Origin: Calditrichaceae bacterium
Lineage (GTDB): Bacteria; Calditrichota; Calditrichia; Calditrichales; Calditrichaceae
Assembly: GCA_030622395.1 (NCBI GenBank)
Contig: JAUXGF010000098.1
Location: forward strand, 1-8,334
Reading direction: 5' to 3'
Length of the DNA stretch: 8,334 nt
Shown here piece after piece: positions 1 through 5,700 of this stretch. The stretch's first letter is position 1. Every line of letters starts with the position of its first letter. The notes under the pieces are model-generated. The model was given only the letters and a program-made list of their open reading frames with translations, made no database searches and was not told where the DNA came from. Position numbers and translations under genes: made by a program.

Positions 1-1
1 A

Positions 2-187
2 AGTTGGATTAAAATAAATATCTCGCAATCCCTTGATACAAAAGGCGTTTCAGAAATTAGGTTAAAATATTTTTCACAAAAAATCAAAGACTTAACTGAT
101 AAGGTAATAAGTAAATACTATATAACTCAAACTCAAAAAAAGTCCATGAGTTATAAAATCCAACTTATTCTGAACACTCATGACTGA
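2..187 (+). CDS. Possible 3' end of an unrecognised gene (partial)
   Basis: The second plus-strand frame is open from the window edge for 61 codons and ends in TGA at 185-187. The peptide is lysine-rich and hydrophilic (it begins SWIKINISQSLDTKGVSEI and ends QLILNTHD). I recognise no motif or family. Sixty-one open codons are uncommon by chance in such AT-rich DNA, and the position would make it convergent with the minus-strand nuclease gene that ends at 283, a normal arrangement. No start is visible because the gene would begin upstream of the window. It could still be a chance open frame. Confidence 0.33.
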   Translation, partial: SWIKINISQSLDTKGVSEIRLKYFSQKIKDLTDKVISKYYITQTQKKSMSYKIQLILNTHD

Positions 188-189
188 TT

Positions 190-225
190 ACAAATAAATC
201 ACAAATTCAAATTTACAAATTCAAA
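190..225. repeat. ACAAATTC-type degenerate direct repeat
   Basis: The 11-mer ACAAATTCAAA occurs at 201-211 and again at 215-225, preceded by the related ACAAATAAATC at 190-200, giving a period of about 11-14 nt. It lies between the possible partial gene ending at 187 and the stop codon of the nuclease gene at 283. The rest of 188-282 is AT-rich. I see no hairpin followed by a T-run that would serve as a terminator for the nuclease gene. In environmental bacterial genomes, similar CAAATTC arrays are familiar to me as intergenic filler of unknown function. Confidence 0.5.
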
Positions 226-282
226 CGTTTAGAATTTAACATCAAAATATTTACGAAATTTCAAATATCTTTGGTTAAATAT

Positions 283-2052
283 TTATTTCAGAAACACCAT
301 CCTCCTGATATTAATAACCTGCCGGTCAATTTTCAATTGGTAATAATAAATACCGGAAGCTAAAATTTTACCGTCAGCGCTTATTCCATTCCATTCGACC
401 CGATACTCGCCTCTGCTCTGCCTTTGATGAACGACATCCGCAACCTTTTTTCCACTAACATTAAAAATAGAAAGCTCTACTACGCCCGGATTTAAAACTT
501 TATATAAAATCGTCGTCGCAGGATTAAACGGATTGGGATAATTAGAAATTAAACCTGCCTGCTCCGGCAATTTATTTTCTTTAAAAACTATTGATGTAAT
601 AATTTTTTCAATTTCAGGCTGATAGCCCGGCTGCACCTGACCTTCGTTATTGTAAACTGTTTTAACTCCGATAACTTTTATTTCATCCCCGACATTGAAT
701 TCGGAAATATCCAATCCGGCGTCGGGATCAAAATAGGTCTTCCCGGAACCGGAGCCGTCATTGATAAACATATTAACATGCGGCGGATCAGAAATCGACT
801 CTATAATGCCGCTGACTTCTATCAGTCTGCCGGGATGAACATTTACATCATTAATGGTTACAGTTAAAATAATTTGCGGTTCAGGCAGTGGCTGATCATA
901 AGCCAGTATTTTATGTGAATGATATTTGATTTCATGCAAACCGTTATAATCCGCTAATTCGCCTGTTACTTCAACAAGCGTGCACCTTTCAAAATCGGAA
1001 ATAACCTCAGCGCTGTAATAAATATTAATACCGGCGTCCGATTCATCCTGGACATAAACTGAAGTATAACTATTGCTGAATATTCCCGCTCCTATTGTTA
1101 CAATCCCTTTAATCTTAACGATTTGTCCTTCGTATTGACTGAATTGTTCATGCAATTCTAAAATAGGTATATAGTCGTTCGGCTGTCCGTTAGAAAAGGC
1201 AAACTTAGAAAATACCGGACGGTGGTCAGATACATCATCCTCATAATTTGAATTTTGATTATCTAAATACAAAACTTCAGTACTGCCGTTTTCACCGTAC
1301 TCGTCCAGCGCATCATCTGTAATTATAATATGATCGATTAAATTGGGCTCATTATAACCGATGTATGAACCATAAATACCAGCTAACGGTTCGGTTAAGA
1401 ATGTATAATTTGCAGTATCGTCAAGCATAGTGGTAAAGACATTATCTTCCGGGGGGTCTTCTATATGATCGTTAAAATCGCCTAAAAGAATAAAATCTTT
1501 TTCATCGTATAATAAAACCTGCTCATCAATATAATTTTTTAAGCTGTCAATAGCCGCTCTTCGTCTTGCTTCATTATCTTCCCCATCAAAAGCTTTGAGG
1601 TGAACGACAATCAATTTAAAATCAAATGCTCTGCCGCCTTCTTCAGCGCTTATTGTGAATTCCATCGGCGGACGCGGAAAGGCGTACCAATCATTTTCAA
1701 ATAATAATTGATAGGAATGAACCGTGATAACCTGTTCTTTGTAAATTAATCCTACTTTTTGATAACTGTCGCCGCTGTATTCATGCGAGGATAAAATACC
1801 ACTCCAGCCCGGCAGTTGGGAAAGCAATATGTTAAACGTATCCACACTGCTTATTTCCTGAACGCCTATAAAATCAACATTTAGATCGGAAATAATCTGC
1901 TCAACTTCGTTTACCGTAGTCATGCCGTTTTTCGGAAACCATTCAATATTCCAGGTAAGAGCGTCAATTGTTGAATCACTGCCAACCGATGTATATGCTT
2001 GCAGTACAAAAGGCGTTAATGCTAATAATATAAAAAAGATTCGTTTTTTCAA
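283..2052 (-). CDS. Secreted endonuclease/exonuclease/phosphatase family protein with OB-fold domains and T9SS C-terminal sorting domain
   Basis: This 589-residue protein is probably an exported metal-dependent nuclease or phosphodiesterase; the exact substrate cannot be read from sequence. Residues 1-20 form a signal peptide (KKR, a hydrophobic run, cleavage near LQA). Residues 28-285 carry the EEP (DNase I-like) fold with its catalytic motifs: TWNIEWF (N35, E37), VQE (E66), VVHLKA (H151), GDFND (D192, N194), LIDHI (D240, H241) and SDHRPV (D276, H277). Residues about 296-385 and 393-488 look like two OB-fold nucleic-acid-binding-type domains, with KIKGIVTI and IEVSGIIESI strands. Residues 500-589 are a type IX secretion sorting domain (NYPNPFNP, then SGIYYYQLKI and an RRMVFLK end), which predicts passage across the outer membrane. 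The start is TTG, not ATG: AAAGGAG at 2059-2065 lies 6 nt upstream. It is 89 nt downstream of the nucleotidyltransferase gene on the same strand, so co-transcription is possible but no functional link is apparent. Confidence 0.9.
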   Translation of the reverse strand: MKKRIFFILLALTPFVLQAYTSVGSDSTIDALTWNIEWFPKNGMTTVNEVEQIISDLNVDFIGVQEISSVDTFNILLSQLPGWSGILSSHEYSGDSYQKVGLIYKEQVITVHSYQLLFENDWYAFPRPPMEFTISAEEGGRAFDFKLIVVHLKAFDGEDNEARRRAAIDSLKNYIDEQVLLYDEKDFILLGDFNDHIEDPPEDNVFTTMLDDTANYTFLTEPLAGIYGSYIGYNEPNLIDHIIITDDALDEYGENGSTEVLYLDNQNSNYEDDVSDHRPVFSKFAFSNGQPNDYIPILELHEQFSQYEGQIVKIKGIVTIGAGIFSNSYTSVYVQDESDAGINIYYSAEVISDFERCTLVEVTGELADYNGLHEIKYHSHKILAYDQPLPEPQIILTVTINDVNVHPGRLIEVSGIIESISDPPHVNMFINDGSGSGKTYFDPDAGLDISEFNVGDEIKVIGVKTVYNNEGQVQPGYQPEIEKIITSIVFKENKLPEQAGLISNYPNPFNPATTILYKVLNPGVVELSIFNVSGKKVADVVHQRQSRGEYRVEWNGISADGKILASGIYYYQLKIDRQVINIRRMVFLK

Positions 2053-2058
2053 AACATT

Positions 2059-2065
2059 CTCCTTT
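2059..2065 (-). promoter_or_regulatory. Shine-Dalgarno fixing a TTG start
   Basis: On the minus strand AAAGGAG is followed by 6 nt and then TTG AAA AAA CG, which opens the nuclease signal peptide. An ATG lies between them (2055-2057), but it is only one base after the Shine-Dalgarno and reads ATG TTT TGA, so it cannot start the protein. The TTG start is therefore well supported. Confidence 0.75.
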
Positions 2066-2070
2066 GTTAA

Positions 2071-2103
2071 AACTCTAAGCGCATAGCGCCAAGCACACAG
2101 CCG
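2071..2103. repeat. 7-nt AGCGC-type repeat array
   Basis: Consecutive 7-nt units AGCGCAT (2078-2084), AGCGCCA (2085-2091) and AGCACAC (2092-2098) are followed by a decayed AGCCG. The array sits immediately upstream of the nuclease Shine-Dalgarno, in the 89-nt gap after the nucleotidyltransferase gene. The first two units also form a small GCGC-ATA-GCGC hairpin. Its composition differs sharply from the surrounding AT-rich DNA. Confidence 0.5.
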
Positions 2104-2121
2104 TTTGCAATATTTACCAAA

Positions 2122-2191
2122 CTCCCTCTCCTATCCCCTCTTCACTCTTCTTCTTCACGCTCTCCGCTCTCCGCTTCACGCTCCACACCCT
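2122..2191. repeat. Purine/pyrimidine-asymmetric repeat tract running into the nucleotidyltransferase 3' end
   Basis: About 70 nt are almost pure pyrimidine on the plus strand (purine on the coding strand). They contain recurring TTCACGCTC and CTCTCCG units: TTCACGCTC at 2154-2162 and again at 2174-2182, with two CTCTCCG units between. The tract covers the last 15 or so codons of the nucleotidyltransferase gene and its stop at 2142-2144, and continues about 20 nt beyond it. It resembles the other short-unit arrays in this window but has a different unit. Confidence 0.5.
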
Positions 2192-2765
2192 CTTTTATTT
2201 TTAAATAATCTCCCTGCGTATCAATATCTTTTAATATACCTTCGTCATCACTTTCGATATATTTAACATCTTCAATATTTTCATAGACAACAGTCCTTGC
2301 GCCTTTATTCAGCGGAGCTTCGAGCAGCGATATAAAAAACCGCTCCCCAAAATAAACCGGATGTCCACGCCTGCCACCGAACCTTGGTATGATAATACAG
2401 TCGGGAGTATCTTTTGCCTTTTGATACAACGCTTGATAGGTTTCAAGTTTTACCAATGGATGATCAACCAGGGTTAATATAAATCCTTTAGTTTGATCAG
2501 GAAGTTTTTCAATTGCGATCTTTAATGAAGAAAGTTGTCCCAATTCAGGATTTGGATTATTAAAACATTGAAAGGAATCAACCTTAGTCTGCCGGCGTAT
2601 TAATTCACCTGATGAACCGAGGATGGTTATAACAGGATTACAATTTATCTCTGCAAGTTTATTTAATATTGAATCTGCAAAAGTTAACCCCTGGCAGGAT
2701 AGCAGCGCTTTTGGCTCGCCCATGCGACTGGAATTTCCCGCAGCTAATAATATTCCGGCAATCAT
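2142..2765 (-). CDS. MobA/MocA-like nucleotidyltransferase (molybdenum cofactor type)
   Basis: This GT-A-fold NTP transferase has 207 residues from the start chosen here. The family transfers CMP or GMP to molybdopterin, or nucleotides to related acceptors. Visible motifs are the nucleotide-binding loop LLAAGNSSRMGEPK (residues 6-19), the metal-binding TLVDHPLV (D101), GRRGHPVYF (131-139) and DIDTQGDY (180-187). The GHP motif resembles the CTP-using MocA branch, but I would not assign the base with confidence. The ATG at 2765 is preferred because the family begins with exactly this MIAGILLAAG strand. A longer frame reaches back to 2867, but its 34 extra residues are low-complexity and cross a strong hairpin. 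The Shine-Dalgarno is weak. The domain is complete by about residue 190, and the final GVEREAESGEREEEE is an unusual acidic tail encoded by a repeat tract. No molybdoenzyme gene is nearby, so the acceptor is unknown. Confidence 0.8.
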   Translation of the reverse strand: MIAGILLAAGNSSRMGEPKALLSCQGLTFADSILNKLAEINCNPVITILGSSGELIRRQTKVDSFQCFNNPNPELGQLSSLKIAIEKLPDQTKGFILTLVDHPLVKLETYQALYQKAKDTPDCIIIPRFGGRRGHPVYFGERFFISLLEAPLNKGARTVVYENIEDVKYIESDDEGILKDIDTQGDYLKIKEGVEREAESGEREEEE

Positions 2766-2823
2766 ATTTTTATCTTTCTTTTTGGCGTCCCCTCTGCTTC
2801 CCTCTTTGCCATGGGAACTATTC

Positions 2824-2848
2824 GGAATAATAAACCGGTTATTATTCC
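2824..2848. other. Perfect 10-bp hairpin upstream of the nucleotidyltransferase
   Basis: GGAATAATAA (2824-2833) and TTATTATTCC (2839-2848) are perfect inverted repeats around a 5-nt ACCGG centre. It lies about 59 nt upstream of the nucleotidyltransferase ATG. On the minus strand no T-run follows, so it is not a standard terminator. An operator or a structured 5' leader is possible. Confidence 0.5.
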
Positions 2849-2897
2849 CATCCACGCAAGGTATCACTCTAATATACTATTCAACAAATGATTTTTA

Positions 2898-3039
2898 AGT
2901 ATACTGGAACAGAAGTGGTTTGCAGTTTAACCACTTCGTATTGACAGTTATACCGATACTCCTATTCTCAAACCAATTGCAGACCGGTATATTATGTTAA
3001 GACCTCAAAGGCTGCAAACCACTTCTATTTTAGTATATA
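2898..3039. mobile_element. MITE-like or REP-like 142-bp element with 28-bp terminal inverted repeats
   Basis: The two ends are inverted repeats, 2898-2925 and 3012-3039. They match at 23 of 28 positions, including 15 consecutive perfect bases (AGAAGTGGTTTGCAG against 3012-3026). Inside, GAAGTGGTT (2912-2920) also pairs with AACCACTTC (2929-2937), and TATACCG (2949-2955) with CGGTATA (2985-2991). There is no coding capacity. The right end overlaps the last codons and the TAA stop of the ATPase gene. I cannot see a convincing target duplication; both ends carry TATACT near the tip, which would suit a TA-targeting element, but this is weak. It could also be a fixed structured RNA rather than a mobile element. 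Confidence 0.55.
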
Positions 3040-4337
3040 ATTTTCCAAACCGCATAAAGCGGAACACCTTTTATTTTTTCTTTCGTATAAAAATTATTTA
3101 ATGAAAAATGAATCCCATGATTAGAATGTTTTTTTTCTTTTAGAAATTGATGTAAGCTTTTTAATGAACCGCTTTTCCCGCTTTTTACTTCAATTGGAGT
3201 AATATGGTTATTTATCGCTTCAACATAATCAATCTCGGCGCTGGCGCTTATTTTTTCACGCACCCAATAATACAATCTTTTTTTCAAAAAGGGATCACTG
3301 TTTGCTAAAATTTCCTGCCCCACAAAAGCCTCTGCTATTTCACCTCTGTTTACAAACATTTTATCCATATCCAAAATCCAATTTTTGGTTTCAACTCCCA
3401 ATAAAGTTTGAGCTAATGCTATATCTAAAAAAATAGCTTTAAAAATATTATGATTAACTTCCGCGCCAAAAGGAATCCCATTTGATGAAGTATGATTAAT
3501 TACATTAATAATTCCCGCTTTTTCGATTAATTCGAGCGCTTGCTTCAACTCTCTGGATCTGATATCTCTATCTATAGAAACATATTTGAATTTTTTACCC
3601 AACAAACGCGGAACCGATTCAAACACTTTTTCAACATAGCGAATATTACGAGAATTTGAATATTTCCGAAAATCTTGCCGGTATGTATCAATTAAATCAT
3701 TATGAATCCGCCTTACTGATTTTAAATCCTTTTTATTTATCCAGTTTTTTACCGCTTCAGGCATACCTCCAACCGCCATATATTCACTTAAAAGAGAAAT
3801 AAATTTGTTATGGAAAATAGTATCCAACTGCTCTTGCGGATTATGATGTAAAAGAAAATCTACTAATTTATCATTTCCGCCGGCTATTAAAAATTCTTTA
3901 AAAGAAAGCGGATACATATATAAACTTCTGACTCTGCCAACCGGTATTCCGATTTCTTCAAGAGCAAAATCAAGCAATGAACCGGCTGCTGCAACATGTA
4001 GATTTGGCATTTTCTCATAAAAGTATCTTAAGGAAGTAACAGCTTTTGGACAAAACTGAACTTCGTCAAAAAACAATAATGTTTTACCAGGAGATATTTC
4101 ACAATCCAACGCTAATGATAGTTTTAGTATTATAGCTTCGGGATCCAGGGCATCGTTAAATATGTTTTTTAGTTCAGGATTAAATTCAAAATTTACTTCG
4201 GCAAAATGTTCAAATGTCTTGGCAACTTCCTTTATAATATAGCTTTTACCAACCTGCCTTGCCCCTCTAATAAGCAATGGTTTACGCTCACTGCTGTCTC
4301 TCCAGTTAAGCAAGTGTTCCATTACCATTCGTTTCAT
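3030..4337 (-). CDS. AAA+ ATPase with DUF4143 C-terminal domain
   Basis: This 435-residue protein belongs to the very common AAA_14/DUF4143 family, whose cellular role is not established. In the numbering used here (add 4 if the upstream ATG is used), Walker A is GARQVGKS (25-32), Walker B is LLFFDEVQ (87-94), and a sensor-1-like AAGSLL is at 117-122. The segment GRVRSLYMYPLSFKEFL (134-150) is the family signature after the ATPase core. The DUF4143 region contains a PD-(D/E)xK nuclease-like site: EIDYV (D370), then PIEVKSGK (E383, K385). Length is normal and nothing is truncated. An in-frame ATG exists at 4349, but GGAG lies 6 nt before the 4337 ATG, so that start is preferred. The stop codon lies inside the terminal inverted repeat of the adjoining 142-bp element. 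These genes are often multi-copy in environmental genomes and usually stand alone, as here. Confidence 0.88.
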   Translation of the reverse strand: MKRMVMEHLLNWRDSSERKPLLIRGARQVGKSYIIKEVAKTFEHFAEVNFEFNPELKNIFNDALDPEAIILKLSLALDCEISPGKTLLFFDEVQFCPKAVTSLRYFYEKMPNLHVAAAGSLLDFALEEIGIPVGRVRSLYMYPLSFKEFLIAGGNDKLVDFLLHHNPQEQLDTIFHNKFISLLSEYMAVGGMPEAVKNWINKKDLKSVRRIHNDLIDTYRQDFRKYSNSRNIRYVEKVFESVPRLLGKKFKYVSIDRDIRSRELKQALELIEKAGIINVINHTSSNGIPFGAEVNHNIFKAIFLDIALAQTLLGVETKNWILDMDKMFVNRGEIAEAFVGQEILANSDPFLKKRLYYWVREKISASAEIDYVEAINNHITPIEVKSGKSGSLKSLHQFLKEKKHSNHGIHFSLNNFYTKEKIKGVPLYAVWKIIY

Positions 4338-4343
4338 AATTGA

Positions 4344-4347
4344 CTCC
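4344..4347 (-). promoter_or_regulatory. Ribosome binding site selecting the DUF4143 start
   Basis: GGAG on the minus strand, followed by 6 nt (TCAATT) and ATG, places initiation at 4337. The upstream in-frame ATG (4347-4349) overlaps this site and has no purine-rich motif of its own. Confidence 0.6.
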
Positions 4348-4405
4348 ATATTAATTATTATTCAGCGCTAACCGGTATTTTATTTTATAGTCCCGTGATT
4401 TTTTT

Positions 4406-4442
4406 ATCTGTGCAAATCCGAGTCATCTGTGTTTTATCCGCG
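4406..4442. repeat. ATCYGNG degenerate repeat with about 10-nt period
   Basis: Four related units occur at 4406 (ATCTGTG), 4416 (ATCCGAG), 4425 (ATCTGTG) and 4436 (ATCCGCG), spaced 10, 9 and 11 nt apart, roughly one helical turn. They lie 69-105 nt upstream of the DUF4143 start, within its likely promoter or leader region. I recall this style of repeat as widespread in environmental genomes, often near small genes of the GxxExxY family, but no such gene is seen here. Confidence 0.55.
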
Positions 4443-4800
4443 TTCTATCTTTAAGCCTTATCCATATTTTTTATAAAGATACAATTAAATTGGCTAAAAC
4501 ACAAGGGTGTTTACTAAGAGTTTTGGCTAAATACTAGGGTAACATAATTTATTATTTGGATAAAAACTCATAATAATGCCTGTCTGGTCTAATTTTATTT
4601 TAGTTCTTTAAATGATTCTGACACAAACCCACTATCACCCCAAGTCTTAATTCCCCACTTGCTTCATAGGAGTCTCTGCATAAGCAACAGCGAATATTTA
4701 ATCACTTCCAATATAAAAGATTTTAAAAATATTGAATTGTGATGATTTAAATTTAAACTAATAACTCCAGGTCAATTCTATAAATTGTGGGGTGAGCAAA
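4443..4800. other. Non-coding stretch between divergent genes
   Basis: No supported gene was found on either strand between the DUF4143 gene and the plus-strand small regulator. Visible features are an imperfect direct repeat beginning TTGGCTAAA at 4490 and TTGGCTAAA at 4523, and a 12-bp palindrome TTTAAATTTAAA at 4746-4757, about 43 nt upstream of the regulator's ATG. The palindrome is a candidate operator, but it is AT-only and could be chance. No clear sigma-70 promoter pair stands out. Confidence 0.4.
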
Positions 4801-5061
4801 ATGAGTAAAACTCAAGTAGTAACTTTAAGAATGCCAAAAGAATTAAAACGCAGACTGGATAGGGAAGCTAAATACCAAGGTGTATCGCTAAACCAATTGG
4901 CAAATTATCTGGTAAATATTCAATTAACACATCTGGAAGCGGTTTCTATTTTAGAATCAAGAATAGAAAAGAAATCTATTCCATCTCTTAAACGCAAAGT
5001 AAGAAGGATTTTAGACAAAGTTCCTGAAAGAGATGTACCATCTTTTGATGCGATTAGTTAA
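4801..5061 (+). CDS. Ribbon-helix-helix (HicB/Arc/CopG-like) DNA-binding protein, orphan antitoxin-like
   Basis: This 86-residue protein has an N-terminal ribbon-helix-helix domain: strand QVVTLRMP (5-12), helix KELKRRLDREAKYQG (13-27), then GVSLNQLANYLVNIQL (27-42), which is the typical second helix. The remaining 40 residues are a charged tail (RIEKKSIPSLKRKVRRILDK, then VPERDVPSFDAIS) like those of proteins usually labelled HicB-family antitoxins. Such proteins dimerise, bind operator DNA and often repress their own gene. The ATG at 4801 is chosen because GGGGTGA lies 5 nt upstream; a GTG at 4792 would put the start inside that Shine-Dalgarno. No toxin gene (HicA, RelE, PIN) adjoins it on either side, so it is an orphan regulator or the remnant of a module. 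It is the only complete plus-strand gene in the window. Confidence 0.75.
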   Translation: MSKTQVVTLRMPKELKRRLDREAKYQGVSLNQLANYLVNIQLTHLEAVSILESRIEKKSIPSLKRKVRRILDKVPERDVPSFDAIS

Positions 5062-5138
5062 TAAATTCCTATAAGCAGTCCACAATATAAATAAGTTTAA
5101 AAATCTCAAAAGATCAACCGGAAAACACAAATAAAAAA

Positions 5139-5177
5139 AGCCCGTTGGAACAAACCGTCCATCGGGCTAATTTTTTT
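5139..5177. terminator. Bidirectional rho-independent terminator
   Basis: AGCCCGTTGGA (5139-5149) and TCCATCGGGCT (5158-5168) pair with a single mismatch around an 8-nt loop. Seven A's (5133-5139) precede the stem and seven T's (5171-5177) follow it. It therefore works for the plus-strand small regulator ending at 5061 and, with the better-placed T-run, for the minus-strand tRNA-Lys transcript. A second, weaker hairpin (ACCGAAA 5179-5185 with TTTCGGT 5199-5205) lies between it and the tRNA. Confidence 0.85.
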
Positions 5178-5214
5178 AACCGAAACAAAAAACTTAGATT
5201 TCGGTCGCTTCCGG

Positions 5215-5287
5215 TACACCTGCAGGGACTCGAACCCCGAACCAACTGATTAAGAGTCAGCTGCTCTACCAGTTGAGCTACAGGTGC
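5215..5287 (-). tRNA. tRNA-Lys (anticodon CUU)
   Basis: The 73-nt cloverleaf is complete. The acceptor GCACCTG pairs with CAGGTGT (the first pair is G-U). The D-arm contains AGCTCAACTGGTAGAGC. The anticodon stem GCTGA/TCAGT encloses CTCTTAA, giving CTT at positions 34-36. The T-arm is CGGGG-TTCGAGT-CCCTG. The discriminator is A, followed by CCG, so the 3' CCA is not encoded and must be added by the CCA-adding enzyme. Position 8 is T, the site that ThiI converts to 4-thiouridine. A terminator lies just downstream. Confidence 0.96.
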
Positions 5288-5304
5288 AAATTTAAAGAAC
5301 TGAA

Positions 5305-5331
5305 TTTATAAATTTAATTAATAAAATGCAA
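5305..5331 (-). promoter_or_regulatory. Candidate promoter of tRNA-Lys
   Basis: On the minus strand TTGCAT (5331-5326) and TATAAA (5310-5305) are separated by 15 nt. The -10-like box lies 17 nt before the mature tRNA 5' end. Spacing is slightly short, and the region is AT-rich, so chance matches are easy. It abuts the large repeat array, which may have limited how far the upstream region extends. Confidence 0.35.
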
Positions 5332-5340
5332 GAAGGGAAG

Positions 5341-5592
5341 GGGAAGAATTGGAGTGATGGAGTGATGGAGTACTGGAGTAATGGGTTGGAGAAGAATTGG
5401 AGTATTGGATAGCGACCTCAAAGGTTTTCCCAAACCTTTGAGGTCTTTGAAGAATTGTTGAATTATTGGAGTGTTGAAGAATTGGAGTAATGGAGTGATG
5501 GAGTACTGGAGTAATGGGTTGGAGAAGAATTGGATTAATGGAGTGCTGGAGCAATGGAGTAATGGCTGGAGAAGAATTGGAGTGATGGGGTG
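5341..5592. repeat. GGAGTRMT (8-nt) degenerate repeat array with a 59-bp internal duplication
   Basis: About 250 nt are built from 8-nt units such as GGAGTGAT, GGAGTACT and GGAGTAAT, punctuated by TTGGAGAAGAATT. A 59-bp block (5343-5401) recurs at 5476-5534 with one mismatch, and a third partial copy starts at 5571. The open frame that crosses it on the minus strand only encodes His-Ser-Ile/Leu-Pro repeats and has no sign of being a gene. The array occupies the space between the tRNA promoter region and the 3' side of thiI. Confidence 0.85.
5414..5445. repeat. Perfect 14-bp palindromic hairpin inside the GGAGTRMT array
   Basis: GACCTCAAAGGTTT (5414-5427) and AAACCTTTGAGGTC (5432-5445) are exact inverted repeats with a 4-nt TCCC loop. 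It lies between the two 59-bp copies of the surrounding array. It has no T-run, so it is not a standard terminator. It looks like a REP-type palindrome, possibly moved by a REP-associated transposase elsewhere in the genome. The 11-mer GACCTCAAAGG also occurs at 3001-3011, inside the 142-bp element. Confidence 0.8.
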
Positions 5593-5646
5593 TAGGAAAA
5601 AGGGACTTATAGAATGTTACCTTTAATCCTTAATCTTTAATCTTTT

Positions 5647-5667
5647 CACGCAGTGCCCCCTATGGGG
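5647..5667. repeat. GC-rich hairpin insert, copy A
   Basis: A 21-nt block of the form CACGCAGTG followed by CCCCC-TAT-GGGG sits inside the TTAATCT array. It can form a short CCCC/GGGG hairpin. It resembles the block at 5701-5721 at about 15 of 21 ungapped positions. Confidence 0.5.
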
Positions 5668-5700
5668 AATCTTTAATCTTACTTCCTAATTCCTGCTTCT

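Noticed and set aside
2824..2848. Intrinsic terminator for the DUF4143 gene
   Set aside because: The hairpin is AT-rich and no T-run follows it on the minus strand.
2766..2867. N-terminal extension of the nucleotidyltransferase to an ATG at 2867
   Set aside because: The extra residues are low-complexity, cross the perfect hairpin at 2824-2848, and precede the normal family start MIAGILLAAG.
2623..2898. Plus-strand open frame of 91 codons
   Set aside because: It lies antisense to the nucleotidyltransferase and its upstream region. No recognisable protein features beyond chance.
4443..4800. Small toxin gene upstream of the ribbon-helix-helix gene
   Set aside because: Frames on both strands are broken by frequent stops, and none has a ribosome binding site or toxin-like motif.
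5318..5554. Minus-strand open frame of 78 codons rich in His-Ser-Ile/Leu-Pro
   Set aside because: It is a translation of the GGAGTRMT DNA repeat array. No domain, no ribosome binding site, and its periodicity follows the DNA units.
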